Below, piece by piece: positions 1-5,512 of a stretch of 5,872 nucleotides of DNA. How positions within the stretch are numbered: position 1 is the first letter of the stretch; every line of letters starts with the position of its first letter. This stretch comes from Candidatus Liptonbacteria bacterium CG11_big_fil_rev_8_21_14_0_20_35_14. Lineage in GTDB: Bacteria; Patescibacteriota; Minisyncoccia; UBA6257; XYB1-36-10. A model generated the notes under the pieces. It was not told where the DNA came from, searched no databases, and was given only the letters and a program-made list of their open reading frames with translations. Made by a program: the position numbers and the translations under genes. The stretch spans positions 1-5,872 of the forward strand of contig PCWO01000043.1 of NCBI GenBank assembly GCA_002796205.1, read 5' to 3'.

Positions 1-155
1 ATAAGGACGCTTAAGGGGTTGAACGGGCACGGTTTGAGCCGTTAGGCTCAAGAGCCTGCCTACCGGCAGGCAGGTGAAACCCCTTACCGCGAACGCCAGT
101 CTGACCCGCTGGGGCAGACCAGTGGTCCTAATAAAACGGCTGTGTAAATAAGTAT
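1..155. other. GC-rich, highly structured intergenic segment of unknown identity
   Basis: This segment lies just past the 3' end of the glycosyltransferase operon and has no recognised gene. It is sharply GC-rich: 34 of 60 bases in 1-60 and 40 of 60 in 61-120. Several pairings can be drawn: an outer 5-bp stem 4-8/125-129; a 9-bp stem 12-20/78-86 enclosing two hairpins (34-40/45-51 with loop GTTA, and 55-61/68-74); and a separate hairpin 99-103/115-119 continued by 105-107/111-113 around a mismatch. This nested layout could be a structured RNA, the end of a mobile element, or a cluster of palindromic repeats. Plus-strand frame 1 is open from base 1 except for one TAG at 43-45, stopping at TAA 145-147, so it could also be the decayed 3' end of a gene entering from the left. 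No T-run follows any hairpin on the minus strand, so it is not a clear terminator for the operon. Orientation is unknown. Confidence 0.5.
54..75. repeat. Short GC-rich palindromic repeat of Patescibacteria type
   Basis: The core reads CCTGCCT, then a six-base loop ACCGGC, then AGGCAGG, so 55-61 pairs perfectly with 68-74. From general knowledge, near-identical palindromes (CCTGCC...GGCAGG) are scattered through many Patescibacteria genomes, both between genes and inside reading frames, where they encode strings such as PACRQAG or LPAGRQA. Here plus-strand frame 1 reads PAYRQAG. Only this one copy is in the window, so its repetitive nature rests on memory of other genomes and not on anything seen here. 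It sits inside the longer stem formed by 12-20 and 78-86. Confidence 0.55.
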
Positions 156-1274
156 TCATAAATCTAAACTGTTTTTAAAAGCCTCTAAATACTCATTTTT
201 TGTCATAATTTTCAAACTGTTAAAAGCCTCATTACTATACTTACCTCTTGCCTCACCATCTTTAATTAAATCAAGTAGTGCTTTCTCTAGTAAAATTCTA
301 TTATAAACCGGCACCACTCTACCACTTTCTCTGTCTTTAATTATTTCTCCCGCTACCCCCACATCTGTCATTACAACCGGCACCTTATTATAAACCGCCT
401 CTAGCACCGTCCGACCATATCCTTCGTATAAAGAAGTTAATAAATATAAATCCGCCCTTTTAAAATAAGCCCTTAAATCATCCTGCCAACCCTCAAACAT
501 TATATGTTTTTTAAGATTTAAATCCGCCGCCAATTTTTCTAAATTATTTTTTTCTTTTCCCTCTCCCACAATTACCATTAATACATTCATATATTTTCTC
601 GCCACTCCTCCTAACACTTTAATAGCCATCTCTATATTTTTTTCCTTGGTTAATCTTGAGGCCATTAAAATAACAAATTTATCATCCGCTACCTTAATTT
701 TTTTTATCCCTTTTTTACTATTAAAATCTATCCAAACAGGTAACACTTTAATAATCGATTTATTGATATTATTTTTTTCAATCAATGACTTTTTTATTCT
801 ATTACTCATCACTCTAATACTGTCAGCTAAAGGCAATATAAATGAAGCCAGTAATACCCTAACTCTATTTTTTAAAGACTCTTTTTTAAAAAATACAGAG
901 TTAAAATCGGTATGTATTTGAGCCTGCCAAACAACACCCAGTCTTTTTTTTAACAACCATCCAACTAACCCAGTCTCAAACGGATCCTGTGTAGTTACTA
1001 CTAAACTATCTCCCTTTTTAGAATTAAATATATTAATAGATTTTCTATAAGCTTTAAACAAAGACCAAATAGAAGATTTACCCATATAATGTATAACCAC
1101 ATTTTTTAAACTACCCGCTCTTATAACTTGAATACTTCCTAAATTTCCCCCTACTACTAAAACATGTAGCTCTTTAAATAGATCTCCGTAAGATTCTATT
1201 CTTCGGCGCACCTCGCTAGCATGCCTCATTATTAAAGCATCTCTTGATATCATTATTACAATTTTATTTAACAT
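156..1274 (-). CDS. GT4-family glycosyltransferase (fourth gene of the operon)
   Basis: This 372-residue protein has the length and two-domain layout of a GT-B fold retaining glycosyltransferase of CAZy family GT4, which moves a sugar from an activated (usually nucleotide) donor to a lipid- or glycan-linked acceptor at the cytoplasmic face of the membrane. The N-terminal acceptor domain contains VVTTQDPFETGLVG (92-105) and WQAQIHTDF (116-124), typical of this subfamily. The C-terminal donor domain has ASRLTKEKN with Arg207 and Lys212, IVGEGKEKNNLE (235-246), and the EX7E motif Glu284/Glu292 in YEGYGRTVLEA. ATG at 1274 overlaps the end of the preceding gene by 7 bases. No Shine-Dalgarno sequence is evident, so translation probably depends on coupling. 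It ends with TGA. The family assignment is secure; donor, acceptor and linkage are unknown. No transmembrane helix is apparent, which fits a soluble or peripheral membrane enzyme. Confidence 0.93.
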   Translation of the reverse strand: MLNKIVIMISRDALIMRHASEVRRRIESYGDLFKELHVLVVGGNLGSIQVIRAGSLKNVVIHYMGKSSIWSLFKAYRKSINIFNSKKGDSLVVTTQDPFETGLVGWLLKKRLGVVWQAQIHTDFNSVFFKKESLKNRVRVLLASFILPLADSIRVMSNRIKKSLIEKNNINKSIIKVLPVWIDFNSKKGIKKIKVADDKFVILMASRLTKEKNIEMAIKVLGGVARKYMNVLMVIVGEGKEKNNLEKLAADLNLKKHIMFEGWQDDLRAYFKRADLYLLTSLYEGYGRTVLEAVYNKVPVVMTDVGVAGEIIKDRESGRVVPVYNRILLEKALLDLIKDGEARGKYSNEAFNSLKIMTKNEYLEAFKNSLDL

Positions 1275-2362
1275 ATAGATTTCTTATTTAAAAAATTCAT
1301 CATAGACTCAAACGACTCCTCAAAACTATAAGGTTTAAAATATTCCTTGACTAAATCAAGCGATTTATCATAATTATCAAAAATATAATTTATTTTATTT
1401 TTTATATCACTACCAGAATTTACATCAACCAAAAACTCTTTCGGTAGTTTTAAAGTTAATCCGTTATCTTTATTTAATAAAACTGGCAGTCCAAAAGATA
1501 GACACTCTAATATAAAATTTGGATTGTACTCTACCTGCGACAAAGAGATGCCTAAATCACAGGATTTTATTAATTCATATAAATCATTTTTAGGTAAATA
1601 ATTATATATCCATACTTTATTTTCTAAATTATTTTCTTTAATTAAATCCTCTAAATATTTCTTTTCCGGCCCATTACCCACTATATAAGTTTCGTAGTTT
1701 ATATCTTTTACCAATTTAATCAAAACATCTATATTTTTATATTGAACCAACCTACCGGCAAATAATATTTTTTTCGTACCTGTATTATTTTTTTGATAAG
1801 CCCGCACCTCTACCACGTTGGGCAATATATTTAAACTATCCTCACTGACTCCATAATATTTTTTATAAATATAGGCCAAACTTTGAGCCGGTATAAAAAC
1901 AACCTTAGCCCTCTTTAAAATTAATTTCATTATAAAAAATTTAAAACACCTATATTCCCCCAAATTATAAAAATCATCCATTGATTTTTTATATCCCCTT
2001 AAAGCCTTTCCCTCCCATAATAAATCACCCCCAATTCTTAAAACTAAAGGCTTAAAAGTTAATAAAGAAACTATAAAGGCCGAAAATCCAGACGAGCCCA
2101 AATCAAAAGCATAGATAAAATCCCCTCTAAAACTAGCCCTCCATAAATGATAAAAATAATTTACATATTTAAATAAAAAAAATTGCTTTCTAGATATAAC
2201 TATAAAATCTTTATTAATAATTTTTTTATCGCCATAGGCAACAATCGACACATTCCATAATCTGTCTTTAAACTCCTCTTCTAATTTTTTTACATAGGTA
2301 GCCGGCCCCCCAATATCCGGCGGATATATACCGGTGGCTAAAACTACTTTTTTATTTTCCAT
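1268..2362 (-). CDS. Divergent GT4-like glycosyltransferase (third gene of the operon)
   Basis: This 364-residue protein is a probable GT-B fold sugar transferase. It begins with VVLATGIYPPDIGGPATYV (6-24), whose Gly-Gly loop is typical of the N-terminal domain of many GT4 enzymes and is a common opening in Patescibacteria. The second domain starts near FAGRLVQYKN (201-210) with the donor-phosphate-binding Arg204 and Lys209, followed by YIVGNGPEKKYLEDL (226-240). The EX7E pair is kept as Glu278/Glu286 in VEYNPNFILE. It is less canonical than its neighbours: the usual PNGVD at the domain junction is PNVVE (181-185), and the Gly-Gly loop normally found after PVV is absent (LPVLLNKDNG). It may use a different donor or be less constrained. 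The start overlaps the upstream gene by 11 bases (ATGGAAAATAA) with no nearby Shine-Dalgarno sequence, so it is probably translated by coupling. It is the most AT-rich of the set (only 7 G/C in 2161-2220). Substrates are unknown. Confidence 0.9.
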   Translation of the reverse strand: MENKKVVLATGIYPPDIGGPATYVKKLEEEFKDRLWNVSIVAYGDKKIINKDFIVISRKQFFLFKYVNYFYHLWRASFRGDFIYAFDLGSSGFSAFIVSLLTFKPLVLRIGGDLLWEGKALRGYKKSMDDFYNLGEYRCFKFFIMKLILKRAKVVFIPAQSLAYIYKKYYGVSEDSLNILPNVVEVRAYQKNNTGTKKILFAGRLVQYKNIDVLIKLVKDINYETYIVGNGPEKKYLEDLIKENNLENKVWIYNYLPKNDLYELIKSCDLGISLSQVEYNPNFILECLSFGLPVLLNKDNGLTLKLPKEFLVDVNSGSDIKNKINYIFDNYDKSLDLVKEYFKPYSFEESFESMMNFLNKKSIC

Positions 2363-3458
2363 AATTTAAATTAAAAATTTCACCCATTTTTAATGATATT
2401 ATATCCCAATTATATTTATCTAATACCATTTGCCTGGCATTTTTTACAACTGATTCAATTTTTTCTTTATTTTTTTCATCTAAAATATATTCCACTTTTA
2501 AAGCTATGCTTTCTGGGTCTTTAACCTTACAAAAAAATCCTGTTTTACCATCCTCTAAAAAATCAACAATTCCTCCAACTGGCGTTGCTACAACCGGCAC
2601 ACCTGCCGCCATCGCCTCAATAAAAGAAATCCCAAAACCTTCAGATATAGAAGGTCGACAAAAAACATGCGCCATTTCATAATACTTAAATATTTCTTCC
2701 TGTTTTACAAATCCCACAAATTTAACTCTCTCATTAACGCCCATTTCATTACTTAAAGATTTTAATTTTTTCTCTTCCTCTCCACTACCCACTATTAATA
2801 AATAATAATCATCATCTAAAAAACTCATAGCCTTTATTAAATCATCCACTCCATTTTTTTTAACCAATCTAGAGGTAGTTAAAATAATTTTTTTATTCCC
2901 TAATTTACGCTCTAAAATATGAAATTTATCTATATCCACTCCATTAGGAATAATATCAACTACACACAAAGCGCCATATCTAAGAGCAAAATCTTTTAAA
3001 TATTTACTTATAACCGTCACCCGATTAGCTTTCTTAAATATCTGTTTCCATAAAGGATAAAAAATGCCCACTTTTTTTAATATATGCTTTTCCGAATCTC
3101 CTTCCTGTAAAGTTAAAATAAATGGTTTATTAGTTAAGTATTTAAAAAATAAGGCCAAAAAACCCGCGTATGAAGCCATTATAGACCAAGTAAACTCATA
3201 TTTATTATTTTTATTTAATTTTAAAGCCTTAAGTAAACCTAAGACGGGCAATAAAAATTTATCCATATTACTTCCTAATCCAACTCTATAAACATTAACT
3301 CTACCGACTCTCTCCTCCTTTAAAAAATTTTTATCAATTCTGGCCGTAATCAAATCAAACTCGCATTCTAAAAGCCTGTCTGTAATTTCTTTGACCGCCA
3401 CCTCAGCTCCCCCGATTAAAGGCCAATAAGCCGTTGTGAAAATTAAAATTTTTTTCAT
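2352..3458 (-). CDS. GT4-family glycosyltransferase (second gene of the operon)
   Basis: This 368-residue protein is a clear GT4 glycosyltransferase. The N-terminal acceptor domain opens with ILIFTTAYWPLIGGAEVAV (4-22), including the Gly-Gly loop after the first strand. The domain linker carries the PNGVD motif (171-175). In the C-terminal donor domain are TTSRLVKKNGVDDLI (194-208), IVGSGEEEKKLKSL (222-235), and the EX7E pair Glu273/Glu281 in SEGFGISFIEAMAAGVPVVATPVGG. The Lys usually found five residues after the conserved Arg (Arg197) is Asn202 here, a variant I recall in one subset of GT4 enzymes (SRLVxKNG), so activity is still expected. It overlaps the preceding gene by ATGA (4 bases) and has the best ribosome binding site of the window, GGAGGAG, 11 bases before its ATG. 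It is probably peripheral to the cytoplasmic membrane and adds one sugar of a surface glycan. The exact substrate cannot be deduced. Confidence 0.95.
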   Translation of the reverse strand: MKKILIFTTAYWPLIGGAEVAVKEITDRLLECEFDLITARIDKNFLKEERVGRVNVYRVGLGSNMDKFLLPVLGLLKALKLNKNNKYEFTWSIMASYAGFLALFFKYLTNKPFILTLQEGDSEKHILKKVGIFYPLWKQIFKKANRVTVISKYLKDFALRYGALCVVDIIPNGVDIDKFHILERKLGNKKIILTTSRLVKKNGVDDLIKAMSFLDDDYYLLIVGSGEEEKKLKSLSNEMGVNERVKFVGFVKQEEIFKYYEMAHVFCRPSISEGFGISFIEAMAAGVPVVATPVGGIVDFLEDGKTGFFCKVKDPESIALKVEYILDEKNKEKIESVVKNARQMVLDKYNWDIISLKMGEIFNLNYGK

Positions 3459-4585
3459 GATAAATATATCTCCTCCACTTTTTTAACAACATTTTTTATA
3501 TCCAAATTACTTTTACAAAAATCAAAAGCCCTAATAACTAAATCATTATCGCGCTCGGTAGCCCTCTCTATATTATGAACCAAAGACTCTAAATCTCCAT
3601 TTTTAAAAATATAACCCCTGTTATTTTCTACAATTTCTGGCATCCCGCCTACCTCGCTTACCACCACCGGCACCGAAGCCGCCATCGCCTCAATTAAAGT
3701 ATACGGCAACCCCTCCTTACGACTCGTTAAAACAAACACATCCAAAGCCCTCAAAAATTTTGCATCCTCACCCTCCGGTTTAACTATAAAAAATTTATTC
3801 TCTAATTTATTTTCTTTTATTAACTTACTCAATAAATCATACTCTAATCCCTCGCCAATAATAAAAAAATAAGCATCCACCTTTACAGCCGACTCAATTA
3901 ACAAAGCATAATTTTTTTCTTTTACCAGTCTACCTATAGATCCTATCCAGGGTTTATTTTCTAAAAAATCTTTATTTATTTTCTTTAAAATATTTTTTTT
4001 CGCCTCATCTTTGGCTAAAAATTTATTCAAAAAATCATCCACATCTATTCCGTTCCAAATAGTCAGGAGTTTTTTATTTTTCGCTATATTATTTTTCAAA
4101 GCTAATTTTCTATCATACTCGGAGACATTTATTATCACATTTTGAAAAATACCAGCCACTCTATGTAAATAAATAAAAAATAATCTTTTTAAATAAGCCA
4201 GTTTAGTGTCCGAAAAAACCCATCCATGAGCTGTAAACACAACTTTTTTAACCCCCGCTAATTTTGCGGCCACCGCCCCAATTACTCCGGCTTTAGAACT
4301 ATTTAAATGCACTACATTTGGCCTCTCTTTTTTAAAAAACCACCACAACTCTATAATTGCCAAAAAATCATTATAAAAAAATAGCCATGGTCTATAATCA
4401 TTTGTCAGCCATTTTAATTTTTTATCAACTCTAAGAGAACCACCTAAATTACCGGATACAACCAAACACTCAAAAATATCTTTATTAAAGCCTAAAGCTA
4501 ATTGATTAACATATTTTTGCGCCCCGCCCATATCCCCTTTTGTTACTAAATATACAATCTTGACTTTATTCTCATAAGTGTTCAT
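3455..4585 (-). CDS. GT4-family glycosyltransferase (first gene of the operon)
   Basis: This 376-residue protein is a canonical GT4 retaining glycosyltransferase. The N-terminal domain opens with KIVYLVTKGDMGGAQKYV (9-26) and contains VVHLNSSKAGVIGAVAAKLA (91-110) and VFTAHGWVFSDTK (116-128). HxxSSKAG...TAHGW is typical of exopolysaccharide and capsule-type transferases. The linker has IWNGIDVDDF (176-185). The donor domain has GSIGRLVKEKN with Arg219 and Lys224, IIGEGLEYDLL (242-252), and the EX7E pair Glu291/Glu299 in KEGLPYTLIEAMAASVPVVVSEVGGMPEIV. It leads the run of four coupled transferases, 43 bases after the TPR gene. No Shine-Dalgarno sequence is within range of the ATG, but an AT-rich -10-like element ends only 4 bases before it, so it may be translated from a leaderless mRNA. 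It ends with TGA overlapping the next ATG. Sugar donor and acceptor are unknown. Confidence 0.95.
   Translation of the reverse strand: MNTYENKVKIVYLVTKGDMGGAQKYVNQLALGFNKDIFECLVVSGNLGGSLRVDKKLKWLTNDYRPWLFFYNDFLAIIELWWFFKKERPNVVHLNSSKAGVIGAVAAKLAGVKKVVFTAHGWVFSDTKLAYLKRLFFIYLHRVAGIFQNVIINVSEYDRKLALKNNIAKNKKLLTIWNGIDVDDFLNKFLAKDEAKKNILKKINKDFLENKPWIGSIGRLVKEKNYALLIESAVKVDAYFFIIGEGLEYDLLSKLIKENKLENKFFIVKPEGEDAKFLRALDVFVLTSRKEGLPYTLIEAMAASVPVVVSEVGGMPEIVENNRGYIFKNGDLESLVHNIERATERDNDLVIRAFDFCKSNLDIKNVVKKVEEIYLS
3470..3476 (-). promoter_or_regulatory. Shine-Dalgarno sequence of the second glycosyltransferase gene
   Basis: On the minus strand GGAGGAG lies 11 bases before the ATG at 3458, inside the last codons of the upstream gene. 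It is the only strong anti-16S match ahead of any start in this window. It supports the chosen start and suggests that ribosomes can load here as well as arriving through the ATGA overlap. Confidence 0.65.
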
Positions 4586-4589
4586 TTAT

Positions 4590-4620
4590 ATAATACTCTA
4601 AAAACCTTAATCTATTTCAA
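4590..4620 (-). promoter_or_regulatory. Possible promoter for the glycosyltransferase operon
   Basis: In the 43-base gap, on the minus strand, TTGAAA (4620-4615) is followed after 19 bases by TATTAT (4595-4590). The spacing is longer than the ideal 17, and the whole gap is AT-rich, so chance is a real possibility. If used, transcription would begin at or next to the ATG at 4585, giving a leaderless message, which fits the missing Shine-Dalgarno sequence. Otherwise the operon is read through from the TPR gene; no terminator hairpin is visible in the gap. Confidence 0.35.
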
Positions 4621-4628
4621 TTCTCTTC

Positions 4629-5420
4629 TTATTCGCTTTTTAATTTTTCTATATCAGATTTAATAAAAGCATCACCTGGACTCAACTCTAAAGCCTTTTC
4701 GTAATACTCTATAGCCTTATTTTTATCCCCCAAATCCTGATAATATCTGCCAATATAAGCCATTAAACTAGCGTCATTAGAATTTAATAAAATCGCTTTT
4801 TGCATTAACTCCTCTACCTTAGATTTTTTATCGTTCAATGCTCTATAAAATTCTATCGCCCCTATCACATAGTTATAATTATTAGGCTCAAGTCTAAGCG
4901 CCTCCTCATAATAGAATATCGCTTTTTCAGAATCCTTTAAATCAAACCCATATAAATTAGCTAAATTATAATTTAGTAAAGCATTGGGCTCTATTATATA
5001 TTTTACATACTCAAAGGCATCCCTGGCTCCCTCGTAGTTATTAAAGACTTTTTTTATCTGTCCCAACCTCATCCAAGACTCAATATCTAAGGGGTTACTC
5101 TTTAAAGCGTCATTCAAGCGCTCAAGCTCTTTTGTGTAAGTATCTAAAACGCTCTTAGATATTTCTTTTAATAACTTATCATTTCCTGGTTCATTAATAG
5201 CCTGTCCCTTATAAAAAATATTTGGATCCACCTCATCAGCCGGCTCTATTTTTATAATCGGCTTATCAGCTAAAGAGGAACTTGAGGTTGCACTCAAAAT
5301 ATCCTCTAATTCCTTTATTTGTTCCGATGAATCATCTATTTTTTTATCCTTAAAATAAACCAAAGCCACCACTCCCCCTATTAAAATAAGTACTAATAAA
5401 CCTATAATATATCTTCTCAT
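4629..5420 (-). CDS. Membrane-anchored tetratricopeptide-repeat (TPR) protein
   Basis: This 263-residue protein has a basic N-terminus (MRRY) followed by one hydrophobic helix at about 5-23. It is probably held in the cytoplasmic membrane by this uncleaved signal anchor with the rest facing outward. There is no lipobox Cys. A charged, Ser-rich linker (about 24-95) follows, then about four TPR units at roughly 114-146, 147-181, 182-216 and 217-250. The second and fourth are the clearest, with AIFYYEEALRLEPNN and GDKNKAIEYYEKALELSPGD. TPR arrays bind protein partners and have no catalytic activity, so it may scaffold an envelope assembly or secretion machine. It begins a transcription unit just after a terminator and promoter, and precedes the glycosyltransferase operon by 43 bases. 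No Shine-Dalgarno sequence precedes ATG 5420. A role in surface glycan assembly is only an inference from position; the partner is unknown. Confidence 0.9.
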   Translation of the reverse strand: MRRYIIGLLVLILIGGVVALVYFKDKKIDDSSEQIKELEDILSATSSSSLADKPIIKIEPADEVDPNIFYKGQAINEPGNDKLLKEISKSVLDTYTKELERLNDALKSNPLDIESWMRLGQIKKVFNNYEGARDAFEYVKYIIEPNALLNYNLANLYGFDLKDSEKAIFYYEEALRLEPNNYNYVIGAIEFYRALNDKKSKVEELMQKAILLNSNDASLMAYIGRYYQDLGDKNKAIEYYEKALELSPGDAFIKSDIEKLKSE

Positions 5421-5429
5421 AATCTATCT

Positions 5430-5458
5430 AATATAATAAAAATTACCTATAAAAGCAA
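5430..5458 (-). promoter_or_regulatory. Sigma70-type promoter of the TPR gene, probably leaderless
   Basis: On the minus strand TTGCTT (5458-5453) and TATATT (5435-5430) are separated by exactly 17 bases, a good match to the housekeeping consensus. Transcription would be expected to start near 5421-5423, only 1-3 bases before ATG 5420, leaving no room for a ribosome binding site, and none is seen. The -35 box begins right beside the base of the terminator stem of the preceding gene, so this is a compact boundary between two transcription units. Confidence 0.6.
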
Positions 5459-5459
5459 A

Positions 5460-5487
5460 CAAAAACCCGCCCGAAGGCGGATTTTTG
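5460..5487 (-). terminator. Rho-independent terminator with UUCG loop
   Basis: Read on the minus strand this is CAAAAATCCGCC, loop TTCG, then GGCGGGTTTTTG: a 12-bp stem with one G-U pair, closed by the very stable UUCG tetraloop. Its 3' arm supplies a T-run and more T-rich sequence follows (TTTGCTTTT). It begins 25 bases beyond the stop codon of the surface-protein gene and should end that transcript. The A-tract on the other side could allow some function on the plus strand, but no plus-strand gene enters here. Confidence 0.92.
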
Positions 5488-5512
5488 TTTTAACCAACTT
5501 CTTAAACCGTTA

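Noticed and set aside
99..119. Operon terminator downstream of the last glycosyltransferase
   Set aside because: The hairpin is good, but on the minus strand no T-run follows either it or the neighbouring hairpins, so it is not an intrinsic terminator by sequence.
70..129. Resemblance to a cobalamin riboswitch (GGTGAAA...CGCGAAC...GCC...CAGACC)
   Set aside because: Only scattered short words agree. The B12-box arrangement and a downstream gene for it to control are not present, and it lies 3' of the operon.
1..155. Fragment of rRNA, tRNA, tmRNA, RNase P or SRP RNA
   Set aside because: None of the invariant sequences of these RNAs that I know (for example the SRP GGAAGCAGCC type loop, a TPsiC arm with CCA end, or the tmRNA terminus) is found on either strand.
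156..158. UGA recoding (genetic code 25)
   Set aside because: TGA occurs only where family-length proteins end (156-158 and 3455-3457) and never inside the reading frames, so the standard bacterial code fits.
646..921. Plus-strand open frame of 91 codons
   Set aside because: It lies wholly inside the fourth glycosyltransferase gene on the opposite strand, has low-complexity Leu/Ile/Phe content expected from the complement of Lys/Asn-rich coding DNA, and matches no family.
3064..3291. Plus-strand open frame of 75 codons
   Set aside because: It is antisense to the well-supported second glycosyltransferase and has no recognisable domain or start signal.
4605..4608. AAGG as Shine-Dalgarno sequence for the first glycosyltransferase
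   Set aside because: It is 19 bases from the ATG at 4585, too far for normal initiation.
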